From positions 2,793,784 through 2,857,783 of the forward strand of contig NZ_DS022276.1 in the NCBI RefSeq assembly GCF_000153725.1: a DNA stretch of 64,000 bases. The letters run 5' to 3'. Below, one piece after another: positions 17,838-28,405 of this stretch. Under the pieces are notes generated by a model that was not told the origin of the DNA, made no database searches, and saw nothing but the letters and a program-made list of their open reading frames with translations. This DNA is from Salipiger bermudensis HTCC2601. GTDB lineage: Bacteria; Pseudomonadota; Alphaproteobacteria; Rhodobacterales; Rhodobacteraceae. The translations under genes and the position numbers were made by a program. Each line of letters starts with the position of its first letter. The stretch's first letter is position 1.

Positions 17838-19007
17838 ATGACGGAAATGGTTTACGGCACGGTGTCCTCCGTGCGCGAGGGCGAACCCGTTCTGCCCAAA
17901 TGGTGGCGGACGGTGGATCGCTGGGCATTGTCCTGCATTCTCATGCTCTTCGGCGTCGGCATCCTGCTGGGGCTGGCCGCGTCTCCGCCGCTGGCCGAAC
18001 GCAACGGCTTTGGCCATTTCCATTACGTGCAGCGGCAGGCCTTCTTTGGCGGGCTGGCGCTGACCGCAATGCTTCTGACCTCGATGATGACGCCGGTGCA
18101 GGTGCGCCGGATCGCGGTGATCGGCTTCCTCGGCGCCTTCATCGCGCTGCTGGGGCTGCCCTTCCTCGGCACCGATTTCGGCAAGGGCGCGGTGCGCTGG
18201 TACTCGCTGGGCTTTGCCAGCGTGCAACCCTCGGAGTTCCTCAAGCCGCTCTTCGTCATCGTCGTGGCCTGGCTGATGGCCGCCAGCCAGGAGATCGGCG
18301 GCCCGCCGGGCAAGCTCTGGTCTTTCGGGCTCACGGTGACCATCGTGCTGACGCTGGCGCTGCAGCCGGATTTCGGGCAGGCCTGCCTGGTGCTCTTCGG
18401 CTGGGGCGTGATGTGGTTCGTGGCAGGGGCGCCGATGCTGCTGCTGGTGGGGCTTGCCGCGCTCGTGGTGCTGGGCGGCATGGTCGCCTATAACAACTCC
18501 GAGCACTTTGCCCGCCGCATCGACGGCTTCCTCACCCCCGAGGTCGATCCCACCACCCAGCTCGGCTACGCCACCAATGCCATCCAGGAAGGCGGCTTCT
18601 TCGGCGTGGGCGTGGGCGAGGGCACGGTGAAATGGTCGCTGCCCGATGCCCATACCGATTTCATCATCGCCGTGGCGGCGGAGGAATACGGCCTGATCCT
18701 CGTGCTGGCGATCATCGCGCTCTACACCACCGTGGTGGTGCGCTCCATGATGCGCCTGATCCGCGAGCGTGATCCGTTCATCCGCCTCGCTGGGACCGGC
18801 CTTGCCGCGATGTTCGGCGTGCAGGCGATGATCAACATGGGCGTGGCGGTGCGGCTGCTGCCCGCCAAGGGCATGACGCTGCCCTTCGTGAGCTATGGCG
18901 GCTCGTCGCTGATCGCCGGGGGCATTGCGCTTGGCATGCTGCTGGCCTTCACCCGGACCCGCCCGCAAGGCGAGATCGGCGAAATCCTGCGCGGGCGCGC
19001 CCGCTAG
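17838..19007 (+). CDS. ftsW: Lipid II polymerase / division protein FtsW
   Basis: FtsW is the SEDS-family septal peptidoglycan glycosyltransferase working with FtsI. The 389-residue protein has about ten membrane segments and hallmarks GAVRWYSLGF, QPSEFLKPLFV, LQPDFGQA, AHTDFIIAVAAEEYG and NMGVAVRLLPAKGMTLPFVSYGGSS. I start at ATG 17838 (MTEMVYGTVSS), preceded by GAGCGG; this gives the normal short cytoplasmic N-terminus. It resumes the plus-strand dcw order after the two antisense genes and so probably needs its own promoter in the 17626-17837 gap. Confidence 0.96.
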   Translation: MTEMVYGTVSSVREGEPVLPKWWRTVDRWALSCILMLFGVGILLGLAASPPLAERNGFGHFHYVQRQAFFGGLALTAMLLTSMMTPVQVRRIAVIGFLGAFIALLGLPFLGTDFGKGAVRWYSLGFASVQPSEFLKPLFVIVVAWLMAASQEIGGPPGKLWSFGLTVTIVLTLALQPDFGQACLVLFGWGVMWFVAGAPMLLLVGLAALVVLGGMVAYNNSEHFARRIDGFLTPEVDPTTQLGYATNAIQEGGFFGVGVGEGTVKWSLPDAHTDFIIAVAAEEYGLILVLAIIALYTTVVVRSMMRLIRERDPFIRLAGTGLAAMFGVQAMINMGVAVRLLPAKGMTLPFVSYGGSSLIAGGIALGMLLAFTRTRPQGEIGEILRGRAR

Positions 19008-19136
19008 GCTGGGTTTTCCCCGCCGCCTGTGCTCTGAGGCGGCGTCGGGCCGCAGGGGCGGCCTGCAGGCAATGAACAACAGCCGGCGCGGCGCTCAGCC
19101 GCGCTTCGGCGGACAAGAACGGGAGATCACGGGATC

Positions 19137-20270
19137 ATGGCAGAGCAGTTCCGGCGCCCTCTACTGGTCATCGCGGCGGGCGGCACCGGCGGGCACATGT
19201 TTCCGGCGCAGGCGCTGGCGGAGATCATGCTGCGGCGCGGCTGGCGGGTGAAGCTCTCGACCGACGCGCGCGGCGCGCGCTACACCGGCGGCTTCCCCCA
19301 TTCCACCGAGATCGAGCAGGTGAGCTCGGCCACCTTCGCCCGGGGCGGGGCGCTGTCCAAGCTCGGCGTACCGTTCCGCATCGCCGGCGGCGTGCTGTCG
19401 ATGATGCGGCGCTTCCGTCGCGACCGGCCCGACGTGGTGGTGGGGTTCGGAGGCTACCCCTCGATCCCGGCGCTGGGGGCGGCGCACCTGATGAAGCTGC
19501 CGCGGATGATCCACGAGCAGAACGGCGTGCTGGGCCGCGTCAACGAGATCTTTGCCAAGAAGGTCGACTGCGTCTGCTGCGGCACCTGGCCCACCAAGCT
19601 GCCCGAAGGCATCGAGGGCGTGCACACCGGCAACCCGGTCCGCATGGCGGTGCAGGAGCGCGGCGGCGCGGGCTACATCGTGCCCGGTGACTACCCCATG
19701 TCGCTGTTGGTGATCGGCGGCAGCCAGGGCGCGCGCATCCTGTCGGACATCGTGCCGCCCGCCATCGAGCGCCTGCCTATGGAGATCCTGCGCCACCTCC
19801 GTGTCAGTCATCAGGCGCGCGACGAGGATGGCGAGCGGGTCGCGGAGTTCTACCACCAGCACGGCATCGACGCCGACGTGCAGCCGTTCTTCACCGACAT
19901 TCCCGCCCGCATGTCCGAAGCGCAGCTGGTGATCTCGCGCTCGGGCGCCTCGTCGGTGGCGGATATCTCGGTGATCGGGCGGCCCTCGATCCTCGTGCCG
20001 TACGCGGTCGCGGCGGGCGACCACCAGACGGTGAACGCGCAGGGGCTCGTGGATGCGGGCGCCGCGATCCGCATGCCCGAGAGCAAGCTCAGTGTCGACA
20101 GCATGGCCGAGGCCATCGCCGCCGTGCTCGGCAATCCCGAGGGCGCGCTGCAGATGTCGCGCGCGGCGCTGTCGGTGGCGAAACCGAACGCAGCAGAGCA
20201 TCTCGCGGTTCTGGTGGAGCATCTCGCGGGATTGGGACAGGAACAGGCAGCAGAGGACGGGCAGGCATGA
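19137..20270 (+). CDS. murG: Lipid II synthase MurG (GlcNAc transferase)
   Basis: MurG is a membrane-associated GT-B glycosyltransferase that adds GlcNAc to lipid I to make lipid II. The 377-residue protein has the N-terminal lipid-phosphate loop AAGGTGGH (13-20), [32 protein letters not shown] and the UDP-GlcNAc-binding [16 protein letters not shown] region with [11 protein letters not shown] at 19137 follows GGGAGATCACGGGATC. It ends overlapping a possible upstream start of murC. Confidence 0.96.
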   Translation: MAEQFRRPLLVIAAGGTGGHMFPAQALAEIMLRRGWRVKLSTDARGARYTGGFPHSTEIEQVSSATFARGGALSKLGVPFRIAGGVLSMMRRFRRDRPDVVVGFGGYPSIPALGAAHLMKLPRMIHEQNGVLGRVNEIFAKKVDCVCCGTWPTKLPEGIEGVHTGNPVRMAVQERGGAGYIVPGDYPMSLLVIGGSQGARILSDIVPPAIERLPMEILRHLRVSHQARDEDGERVAEFYHQHGIDADVQPFFTDIPARMSEAQLVISRSGASSVADISVIGRPSILVPYAVAAGDHQTVNAQGLVDAGAAIRMPESKLSVDSMAEAIAAVLGNPEGALQMSRAALSVAKPNAAEHLAVLVEHLAGLGQEQAAEDGQA

Positions 20271-20299
20271 AACACGAACGCGCAGACGCAGGGGGCATG

Positions 20300-21703
20300 A
20301 TGAACGCCGCAACCAAACTTCCCGGCGATGTCGGGGCGATCCATTTCGTCGGCATCGGCGGCATCGGCATGTCGGGCATCGCGGAGGTGCTGCTCAACCA
20401 TGGCTACACCGTGCAGGGCTCGGACCTGAAGGCCTCGAAGATCACCGAACGGCTGGAGAGCCTCGGCGCGCATGTGTTCGAGGGCCAGCGGGCCGAGAAT
20501 CTCGAGGCCGCCGAGGTGGTGGTGATCTCCTCGGCGATCAAGCCCGGCAACCCCGAGCTCGACGAGGCGCGGCGGCGTGGCCTGCCGGTGGTGCGCCGGG
20601 CCGAGATGCTGGCCGAGCTCATGCGGCTGAAATCGAACGTCGCGGTGGCCGGCACGCATGGCAAGACGACCACCACGACGATGGTGGCGACGCTGCTCGA
20701 TGCGGGCCAGCTCGACCCCACTGTGATCAACGGTGGCATTATCCACGCCTACGGCTCCAACGCCCGCGTCGGACTTGGGGAGTGGATGGTGGTCGAGGCC
20801 GACGAGAGCGACGGCACTTTCAACCGCCTGCCGGCGACCATCGCCATCGTCACCAATATCGACCCCGAGCACATGGAGCACTGGGGCTCGATCGAGAACC
20901 TGCGCGACGGCTTCTACCAGTTCGTCTCGAACATCCCGTTCTACGGTCTGGCGGTGTGCTGCACCGACCATGCCGAGGTGCAGGCGCTGGTGGGTCGGGT
21001 CAGCGATCGTCGGGTGACCACCTACGGTTTCAACGCCCAGGCCGACGTGCGCGCGGTCAACCTGCGCTACGAGAAGGGCATCGCCCATTTCGACATCCTG
21101 CTGCAGGGCGAGGACAGCAAGATCGAGGAGTGCACCCTGCCGATGCCCGGCGATCACAACGTGTCGAACGCGCTGGCCGCCGTGGCGGTGGCGCGCCATC
21201 TCGGCATGACGCGCGAAGAGATCCGCGCGGCGCTCGCGGCCTTCGGTGGCGTCAACCGCCGCTTCACCCGCGTGGGAGAGGTCAACGGGGTGACGGTGAT
21301 CGACGATTACGGCCACCACCCGGTTGAGATCGCCGCGGTGCTCAAGGCTGCGCGCCAGGCCAGCGAGGGCCGGGTCATCGCGGTGCACCAGCCGCACCGC
21401 TATTCGCGCCTGCACACGCTGTTCGACGATTTCTGCGCCTGCTTCAACGAGGCAGACGTGGTCGCAATCGGCGATGTCTACGGCGCTGGCGAGGACCCGA
21501 TCGAGGGCGCCAGCCGCGACGATCTCGTCGCCGGGCTGATCCGCCACGGCCATCGCCATGCCCGCGCCATCCACGACGAGGACGATCTCGAGCGGCTGGT
21601 GCGCGAGCAGGCGCGCCCGGGCGACATGGTGGTCTGCCTCGGCGCCGGCACGATCTCGAGCTGGGCCAACAACCTGCCGGATCGTCTGAGCCGCGAGGCC
21701 TGA
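20300..21703 (+). CDS. murC: UDP-MurNAc:L-Ala ligase MurC
   Basis: MurC adds the first amino acid (L-alanine) to UDP-MurNAc. It has GIGGIGMSG (18-26), the ATP loop GTHGKTT (118-124), [32 protein letters not shown] and [10 protein letters not shown]. Three starts are in frame: ATG 20267 (overlapping the murG stop as ATGA), 20297 and 20300. I prefer 20300 (MNAATKLPG) because AGGGG lies five bases upstream and the 467-residue product matches the family's usual beginning; the 20267 start would add 11 residues and is possible. In related genomes DUF2484 and murB follow. Confidence 0.95.
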   Translation: MNAATKLPGDVGAIHFVGIGGIGMSGIAEVLLNHGYTVQGSDLKASKITERLESLGAHVFEGQRAENLEAAEVVVISSAIKPGNPELDEARRRGLPVVRRAEMLAELMRLKSNVAVAGTHGKTTTTTMVATLLDAGQLDPTVINGGIIHAYGSNARVGLGEWMVVEADESDGTFNRLPATIAIVTNIDPEHMEHWGSIENLRDGFYQFVSNIPFYGLAVCCTDHAEVQALVGRVSDRRVTTYGFNAQADVRAVNLRYEKGIAHFDILLQGEDSKIEECTLPMPGDHNVSNALAAVAVARHLGMTREEIRAALAAFGGVNRRFTRVGEVNGVTVIDDYGHHPVEIAAVLKAARQASEGRVIAVHQPHRYSRLHTLFDDFCACFNEADVVAIGDVYGAGEDPIEGASRDDLVAGLIRHGHRHARAIHDEDDLERLVREQARPGDMVVCLGAGTISSWANNLPDRLSREA

Positions 21704-21710
21704 GCCGGCG

Positions 21711-21778
21711 AAGATTTTTCGTCCGAAAAATCTTGTCCGACCCTGCGCCTGACAGGAATTTTCGTACGAAAATTCCTG
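21711..21778. repeat. Two adjacent palindromes with TTTTCGTxCGAAAA cores
   Basis: Just after the murC stop, arms 21711-21721 and 21724-21734 (AAGATTTTTCG / CGAAAAATCTT) form an 11-bp inverted repeat with a two-base centre; 21753-21778 is a perfect 26-bp palindrome centred on TTCGTACGAA and followed by TTTCTTCC. The two share their core. They may terminate dcw transcription or be members of a dispersed palindromic family; the near-zero loops argue against simple hairpin terminators. Confidence 0.6.
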
Positions 21779-21848
21779 TTTCTTCCGCTTGCGGGGGGGA
21801 GGCCGGCGGGGCAGGCTAACCACGTCGTCACCGCGAAAGGACCGCCCC

Positions 21849-22103
21849 ATGCCCGTCTCGCTGTTGCTGGCCTGCGCCTGGGGCATCGTGGCCAATCTCG
21901 CCGCCATGCTGCCCTCGCGCGACAACCACTGGACCCGCGCCTATCTGCTGATCGCCAGCGGCCTGCCGATCCTCGGCTACGTGGTCTGGGAGAGCGGCCC
22001 GTGGATCGGGCTGGTTGTCTTGCTCGCGATGATGAGCGTGTTGCGCTGGCCGGTGCTCTACCTCTGGCGATGGCTGCGCCGGCGGTCTCGTCCCGGCGCA
22101 TGA
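21849..22103 (+). CDS. DUF2484 family small membrane protein
   Basis: An 84-residue protein with two to three hydrophobic segments (VSLLLACAWGIVANLAAML, YLLIASGLPILGYVVW, WIGLVVLLAMMSVL) and a basic tail (WRWLRRRSR). In Rhodobacteraceae a protein of this kind (DUF2484) usually sits between murC and murB; role unknown, but the conserved position suggests cell-wall or division relevance. Here murB does not follow; the next gene is znuA on the opposite strand. Start chosen at ATG 21849 because the protein then begins at the first membrane helix. Confidence 0.8.
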   Translation: MPVSLLLACAWGIVANLAAMLPSRDNHWTRAYLLIASGLPILGYVVWESGPWIGLVVLLAMMSVLRWPVLYLWRWLRRRSRPGA

Positions 22104-22153
22104 CAAAGGGGGCACACGGCCCCCTCTGGTGATCTTGGTTCTGCGAGCGTCGC

Positions 22154-23242
<1,089 letters not shown>

Positions 23243-23244
23243 CT

Positions 23245-23259
23245 CGTTATAGTATAACA
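23245..23259. promoter_or_regulatory. Zur box between znuA and zur
   Basis: GTTATA-G-TATAAC (23246-23258) is a perfect 13-bp palindrome with an AT-rich core, matching the alphaproteobacterial Zur operator type. It lies three bases before the znuA ATG in the divergent promoter region. A further half-site TATAACATA at 23284-23292 is next to zur. Confidence 0.75.
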
Positions 23260-23263
23260 TCGC

Positions 23264-23300
23264 GGGCTTGATACTGGCCACGCTATAACATATCAAGCCC
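23264..23300. repeat. 10-bp inverted repeat in the znuA-zur intergenic region
   Basis: GGGCTTGATA (23264-23273) and TATCAAGCCC (23291-23300) are perfect inverted arms around a 17-bp spacer containing the second TATAACA half-site. It could be a second Zur operator or a hairpin in the zur leader. Confidence 0.6.
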
Positions 23301-23319
23301 ATAATTGATGGAGGCCGCC

Positions 23320-23799
23320 ATGGACGCGCTCGGGTTCACCCACCACGATCACCAGCATTGCATCTCGCAGGCGATGAGCGCCGCCGAGGAAACCTGCGCC
23401 GAGCAGGGGCTCCAGCTCACCCCGCAGCGCCGCCGGGTGCTCGAGATCCTGCTCGAGAAGCATCGCGCCATGGGCGCCTACGAGCTGCTCGACGTGCTGC
23501 GTGCCGAGGGGATCGGCGCGCAGCCGCCGACGGTCTACCGGGCGCTGGATTTCCTCGTGGGCAACGGCTTTGCACACAAGATCGAGCGGCTGAACGCCTT
23601 TGTCGCCTGCGCCCATCCCGGCGAGCGCCACGCCCCCGCCTTCCTGATCTGCTCGGACTGTGGCGCGGTGGCCGAGATGCCTTCGCGCGAGATCGCGCAG
23701 GCGGTGCGCAAGGCTGCCGGCACGCTCGATTTCGAGGTGGCGCGCATGGTGATCGAGGCCGAGGGACGCTGCCCAGACTGCCGGACGGCCGCGGCATGA
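23320..23799 (+). CDS. zur: Zinc uptake regulator Zur (Fur family)
   Basis: A Fur-family repressor of 159 residues that with zinc shuts off the znu genes. It has an N-terminal winged-helix domain (LTPQRRRVLEILLEKHRAMGAYELLDVL, PTVYRALDFLVGNGF) and structural-zinc cysteines in two CxxC pairs (C111/C114 and C151/C154), plus a His-rich N-terminus (THHDHQH). The start at ATG 23320 is decided by GGAGG five bases upstream; earlier TTG/ATG codons at 23305 and 23308 lack such a site. Its stop overlaps znuC (ATGA). Sequence near DNA contains the Zur palindrome, so autoregulation is likely. Confidence 0.93.
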   Translation: MDALGFTHHDHQHCISQAMSAAEETCAEQGLQLTPQRRRVLEILLEKHRAMGAYELLDVLRAEGIGAQPPTVYRALDFLVGNGFAHKIERLNAFVACAHPGERHAPAFLICSDCGAVAEMPSREIAQAVRKAAGTLDFEVARMVIEAEGRCPDCRTAAA

Positions 23800-24575
23800 A
23801 CCTGATCGAGGCGCAGCGTCTCGAGGTGACGCTCGGCAGCCACAAGGTGCTGAGCCATGTCGACTTTCACGTCGCGCCGGGCGAGATCGTCACCATCGTG
23901 GGCCCGAACGGGTCGGGCAAGTCGACCCTCTTGCGGACGCTGTTGGGCGCGCTGCGCCCGGATGCAGGCAAGGTGACCCGCAAGCCCGGCCTGCGGCTGG
24001 GCTACGTGCCGCAGAAGCTGATGATGGATCCGACCCTGCCGATGAACGTGATGCGCTTCCTGTCGTTGCCGAAGCGCGTACCGGCGGCCGAGCGGCAGGC
24101 GGCGCTCGACGAGGCTGGGGCGGGCACGCTCGGCGAGCGGCCGATGTCCGGGCTCTCGGGCGGGCAGTTCCAGCGCGTGTTGCTGGCGCGCGCGCTGCTC
24201 GAAAAGCCCGACCTGTTGCTGCTCGACGAGCCGACGCAGGGGCTCGACCAGCCCGGCTCGGCGGCGTTCTATAGGCAGGTCGAACATATCCGCGAGCATC
24301 TGGGCTGTGCCGTGGTGATGGTCAGCCACGAGTTGCACGTGGTGATGAGCGCCTCGGACCGGGTGGTGTGCCTGAATGGCCATGTCTGCTGTCAGGGCCA
24401 CCCGGAGGTGGTGGCGCAGGCGGCGGAGTACCGGGCGCTTTTCGGCACCGGCACCGCCGGCGCGCTGGCGCTCTATCGGCATGAGCACAGCCATCGCCAT
24501 GATGCGGCCTGCGATCACGATCATGGTCACGCGCACGATCACGGCCACGCGCATACCCGTTCGGAGGCAAGCTGA
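23796..24575 (+). CDS. znuC: Zinc ABC transporter ATP-binding protein ZnuC
   Basis: The ATPase of the high-affinity zinc importer, 259 residues. Walker A GPNGSGKST (36-44), Q-loop YVPQKL, signature LSGGQFQRV, Walker B LLLLDEPTQGLD and the SHELH switch histidine are present. The C-terminus carries a His-rich extension (HEHSHRHDAACDHDHGHAHD..), unusual for an ATPase but common in ZnuC, presumably buffering or sensing zinc at the cytoplasmic face. It overlaps zur at its start and ends exactly where znuB begins. Confidence 0.95.
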   Translation: MNLIEAQRLEVTLGSHKVLSHVDFHVAPGEIVTIVGPNGSGKSTLLRTLLGALRPDAGKVTRKPGLRLGYVPQKLMMDPTLPMNVMRFLSLPKRVPAAERQAALDEAGAGTLGERPMSGLSGGQFQRVLLARALLEKPDLLLLDEPTQGLDQPGSAAFYRQVEHIREHLGCAVVMVSHELHVVMSASDRVVCLNGHVCCQGHPEVVAQAAEYRALFGTGTAGALALYRHEHSHRHDAACDHDHGHAHDHGHAHTRSEAS

Positions 24576-25364
24576 ATGCTCGACGATTTCCTCGTGCGTG
24601 CCGCGCTGGCGGGGCTGGGCCTTGCCCTCGCGGCGGCGCCGCTGGGCTGTTTCGTGGCGTGGCGGCGCATGGCCTATTTCGGCGATGCCACCGCCCATGC
24701 GGCCATCCTCGGCGTGGCGCTGTCGCTTGCCCTGTCGCTGCCGGTGGTCATCGGCACGATGGTCGTGGCGCTGCTGATGGCCTTTCTGGTGGGCTCGCTC
24801 ACCGACCGGGGGCTGGCGATGGACACGGTGCTGGGGGTGCTGGCCCATAGCGCGCTGGCCCTGGGTCTCGTGGCGGTGACCTTCGTGCCCGGGGTGCGAC
24901 TCGATCTCTCGGCCTATCTTTTCGGCGACATCCTCGCGGTGACCAAGGTCGACCTCGCGGTGATCTGGGCCGGGGCGGGCGCGGTGATCGCGCTGATCGC
25001 GTGGCGCTGGCAGGCGCTGCTGACGGCCACGGTCTCGCCGGATCTGGCCTATGCCAGCGGGCTCGACCCGCGGCGCGAGCAGCGCATCCTGACGCTGGCG
25101 CTGGCGCTCACCGTGGCGGTCGCGATCAAGGTGGTGGGGGCGCTGCTGGTCAGCGCCATGCTGCTGATTCCCGCCGCCGCCGCCCGGCCGCTGGCGCGCA
25201 GCCCGGAGGGCATGGCGCTGATCGCCGCCGGCATCGGCGCAATGGCGGCGCTGTCCGGGCTGTGGGGGGCATTCCTGCTCGACACGCCGGCGGGCCCGTC
25301 GATGATCAGCGCCGCGGCCCTGCTTTTTGCCGCCACCAGCGCGGTGCGTCTTCTGAAGAAATAA
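24576..25364 (+). CDS. znuB: Zinc ABC transporter permease ZnuB
   Basis: The inner-membrane channel of the zinc importer, ABC-3 family, 262 residues with about eight membrane helices. Typical segments are the N-terminal FLVRAALAGLGLALAAAPLGCFVAWRRMAYFGDATAHAAILGVAL, YLFGDILAV and GALLVSAMLLIPAAAAR. The ATG directly follows the znuC stop. No clear terminator is seen downstream; tRNA-His on the other strand comes next. Confidence 0.95.
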   Translation: MLDDFLVRAALAGLGLALAAAPLGCFVAWRRMAYFGDATAHAAILGVALSLALSLPVVIGTMVVALLMAFLVGSLTDRGLAMDTVLGVLAHSALALGLVAVTFVPGVRLDLSAYLFGDILAVTKVDLAVIWAGAGAVIALIAWRWQALLTATVSPDLAYASGLDPRREQRILTLALALTVAVAIKVVGALLVSAMLLIPAAAARPLARSPEGMALIAAGIGAMAALSGLWGAFLLDTPAGPSMISAAALLFAATSAVRLLKK

Positions 25365-25478
25365 GCCCGGCGCCCTCCGGGGCGTCGCAACGATTCGCGG
25401 CACACCGCGCGCGACAGAGCCCGTCGATCAGGGACGCGGCAACCCGCGATCAGGCACCAAAATCTTGGAGGGGGAGGG

Positions 25479-25555
25479 TGGTACCGCCTTCCCGGTTCGA
25501 ACGGGAGACCTCTTGATCCACAATCAAGCGCTCTAACCTACTGAGCTAAGGCGGC
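25479..25555 (-). tRNA. tRNA-His (GUG)
   Basis: The minus strand folds into a full cloverleaf: acceptor GCCGCCT/AGGCGGT, D arm GCTC..GAGC, anticodon stem CTTGA/TCAAG around loop TTGTGGA (anticodon GTG), T arm TCCCG-TTCGAAC-CGGGA, and encoded CCA. The base before G1 is T and the discriminator is A73, so the usual G-1:C73 pair of tRNA-His is absent. This matches the exception described for a group of alphaproteobacteria and supports the taxonomic placement. Confidence 0.95.
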
Positions 25556-25621
25556 ACGTTGGGGGGAAATACCGTCGGCTCCGGAGGATTGCAAGTCAAA
25601 ATCCGGACCTTGTTCCGGCGA

Positions 25622-26113
25622 TCAGAGTGGGCGCTCCCAGACCTGCTCGACCAAGGCCTGGCCGTAGTTCCGGATCGGTGTCGAACGCGTGCAGGCAAAG
25701 CCGTTCCGGGCATAGAGCGCACAGGCCGCGCGGTGGCTTTCATGGGTGCCGAGAACAATCTGGCGATAGCCATGCCCGCGTGCGAAGCCCATGCAGGTCT
25801 CGAGCAGGCGTCGGCCTTGGCCAGTGCCGCGCGCCTCCGGTTCCAGCAGAAACAGGCGCAGCCGCGCGGTGCGGTCGTCCTCGCGAACGCAGAAGATGCT
25901 GCCGAGCCGACGCGCCCCGTCGCGCAGGATCCAGCCGCGCTCGCACGTGGGGTCGTGAGCCGTCTCGAAATCCCGCAGAACCGCATCGACCACGACCGGG
26001 AAGCTGGCATCGAAGCCGTTCTCGGCGGCGTAGAGGCGGCCATGGGCCTCGACCAGCCAGTCATGATCGGCGCTGGTATAGGGGGTGATCTCGGGCAGGG
26101 TCATGGCAGTCAT
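25622..26113 (-). CDS. GNAT family N-acetyltransferase
   Basis: A GNAT-fold acyl-CoA-dependent acetyltransferase of about 163 residues; substrate unknown. The acetyl-CoA-binding motif A is seen as LFLLEPEARGTGQGRRLLETCMGFARGHG (Q/RxxGxG/A type), followed by IVLGTHESHRAACALYARNGF, the usual motif B. No signal peptide. Starts at ATG 26113 and 26104 are both possible; neither has a strong ribosome site, so the N-terminus is uncertain by three residues. It stands alone, upstream of tRNA-His and divergent from the next small gene. Confidence 0.88.
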   Translation of the reverse strand: MTAMTLPEITPYTSADHDWLVEAHGRLYAAENGFDASFPVVVDAVLRDFETAHDPTCERGWILRDGARRLGSIFCVREDDRTARLRLFLLEPEARGTGQGRRLLETCMGFARGHGYRQIVLGTHESHRAACALYARNGFACTRSTPIRNYGQALVEQVWERPL

Positions 26114-26211
26114 GGCGCCACGGTTCCACCGCGCGGCTTGCAAATCAAGCCCGCCGGGGCTACCTCGCAGGGATGCCGCGCGGGGTTGCGCGGCCAGACG
26201 AGGACGAGGCC

Positions 26212-26406
26212 ATGGGTATCAACACCGAACGCGACATCGAAGCCAACCTGCAGATCGGTCCGACGGATCAGGCCATGGTCCGGATCTTCGTGGCCGCGGG
26301 AGACGCCGAGATCCCGATGGATTTCGAACCCGAAGAGGCCGAGGAAATCGCAGAAGAGATCCGCGCCGCCGCCGCCGCCGCGCGCAAGATGAAGGGCCGC
26401 CGCTAA
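26212..26406 (+). CDS. Small conserved acidic protein (DUF6324-like)
   Basis: A 64-residue acidic protein (MGINTERDIEANLQIGPTDQ...) with a short beta-rich start and a helical, Ala/Glu-rich C-terminus ending in a basic KMKGRR. I recall this as a small Rhodobacteraceae family, possibly DUF6324, but the number is from memory. ATG 26212 is favoured over an upstream in-frame ATG because GAGGACGAGG lies directly before it. No function can be assigned; the mmcB gene faces it convergently 20 bp away. Confidence 0.75.
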   Translation: MGINTERDIEANLQIGPTDQAMVRIFVAAGDAEIPMDFEPEEAEEIAEEIRAAAAAARKMKGRR

Positions 26407-26426
26407 GGCCTTGAAATGCAGCCGGC

Positions 26427-26894
<468 letters not shown>

Positions 26895-26905
26895 GGCGCA
26901 AGTAT

Positions 26906-26920
26906 GAACAATCCGTGAAC
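26906..26920 (-). promoter_or_regulatory. LexA/SOS box upstream of mmcB
   Basis: On the minus strand GTTC ACGGATT GTTC, an exact match to the alphaproteobacterial SOS box GTTC-N7-GTTC, lies 12 bp before the mmcB start. The divergent membrane-protein gene begins 85 bp away on the other side. Confidence 0.88.
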
Positions 26921-27004
26921 AAACGCAAGCATCTGCCCCGTCACTCTTCCTTGAGCGCTGGAAGCCCCTAACTTCTTACAAATGTGCTTACGGGAGACCC
27001 GCGT

Positions 27005-28405
27005 ATGAGTGACGAGAGGATGAGCGACGAGACGGGGATGCCCCGCCATCAGGCGCGGCGCGTGCGCCATGCCCGCGAATTGCAGGACCACCTGAACTGG
27101 CTCGACACGTTTTCGGGCACCGCGCTCGGCGTGCTGGCGGTGGCGTCCGGGATCTACACCTATCTCGGCGTGTCCTCGCTGCTCGACGACAACGGCGCGA
27201 TGACGGTGTTTGCCGCCATCGCTTACTCCGTCGCCGTCTCGGTCGGGATCTTCGTGTTCTGGTCCTACCTGATGCGACTGTTCCCGGCGGTGCGCACGGC
27301 GCGGGCGCGGATCGGCCTGCTGGGCGCGATGGGGCTCGGCAGCCTCGCCATCGTGGCCATGTCCTCGTGGCTCAATGCCGCGGCGCTGGCGGGCTCGGCA
27401 GCCATCGAGCAGCATCTCGCCAAGACCGTGCAGGATTACCAGTCCTCGCTCGAGCGCACCCATGAGATCGCGCTTTCGGCGCAGGCGCTGGAGCGTGACG
27501 TGTCGCGGGTGCGCCAGAGCTTCGAGGACCTCTCCGAGCAGGAGGCGCAGGGCACGCTTTCGGGGCTTGCCGGGCGCGGTGCGGTGTTCCGGGTGCTGCG
27601 GCAGAAGGCGGCGGAGCTCTCGGCGCTCGAAACCCAGATCGCGGGTCAGACGCCGCTGGTGCAATCCGCCTTTACCGAAGGCAACACCATCCTGTCGCAG
27701 ATGCGGGCGCTGACGGTCGAACCCGGCCCGGTCGAGGCGCGCTCGGTCGAATTCTCCGAGGCGGCGGTGCAGCTGCAGGGGCTGATCGCGCAGCTGCGGC
27801 AGCTCTCGGTGGCACCGCTGGTGGAGCGCGCGGCGCAGGATCTCTCGGCGTCCGTGGTGCTGCCAGAGCTCGACGGCAGCACCGAGGAAATCCGCGGCAA
27901 CCAGACCGCCACCATCGACTCGGTGCTCGAGGCGCTGGCCAGCCGGGCGGCGACGCTGGAACAGGCGGCGCGCGAGGTCATGGCGATGACGCCCGCGGCG
28001 GAGGTGACCTACACGCCGGTCTCGGCGGCGGATGCGGTGATCCTCTACGCCCGCAACTTCGTGCCCTCCTGGGCCGGGGCCATCGCCATCGACCTGTTGC
28101 CGGCGGTGCTGGTGCTGATCCTCGCCGTGACGCAGGCGGCGATCCGCGAGAACCGCGAGGATGCCGCCATCGAGGACACCATGACGCTCAGCGAGCTGCG
28201 CTCGGCGCTCTCGGCGCTGCGCGACGTGGAAACCGACATGTCGCGGATGCCTGAGGTGCGCGACCGGGCAGGGGATCCGCCCGGCGATCTGCCCGAGAGC
28301 ACCGCACGGCCGATCTCGCCCGCGGTGGAGGAGGCTGAGTCGCCAGACCCATCGCCCACTCGTCGCGAAGCGGATGTGGCGCGGCTCAAGGGCGCGGGCA
28401 GCTGA
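27005..28405 (+). CDS. Polytopic membrane protein with long helical extracytoplasmic region, unknown function
   Basis: I do not recognise the family. The 466-residue protein has a basic N-terminus (RHQARRVRHARELQ), three membrane helices at about 38-58, 66-88 and 100-118, then roughly 230 residues with heptad-like, Ala/Leu/Glu/Gln-rich helical character (probable coiled coil), a fourth helix near 350-372 (AIAIDLLPAVLVLILAV), and an acidic Pro-rich cytoplasmic tail. The start at 27005 follows GGGAGA. Its stop overlaps the start of the ClpP-like protease gene (TGATG), so the two are coupled and probably act together in the envelope. Confidence 0.8.
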   Translation: MSDERMSDETGMPRHQARRVRHARELQDHLNWLDTFSGTALGVLAVASGIYTYLGVSSLLDDNGAMTVFAAIAYSVAVSVGIFVFWSYLMRLFPAVRTARARIGLLGAMGLGSLAIVAMSSWLNAAALAGSAAIEQHLAKTVQDYQSSLERTHEIALSAQALERDVSRVRQSFEDLSEQEAQGTLSGLAGRGAVFRVLRQKAAELSALETQIAGQTPLVQSAFTEGNTILSQMRALTVEPGPVEARSVEFSEAAVQLQGLIAQLRQLSVAPLVERAAQDLSASVVLPELDGSTEEIRGNQTATIDSVLEALASRAATLEQAAREVMAMTPAAEVTYTPVSAADAVILYARNFVPSWAGAIAIDLLPAVLVLILAVTQAAIRENREDAAIEDTMTLSELRSALSALRDVETDMSRMPEVRDRAGDPPGDLPESTARPISPAVEEAESPDPSPTRREADVARLKGAGS

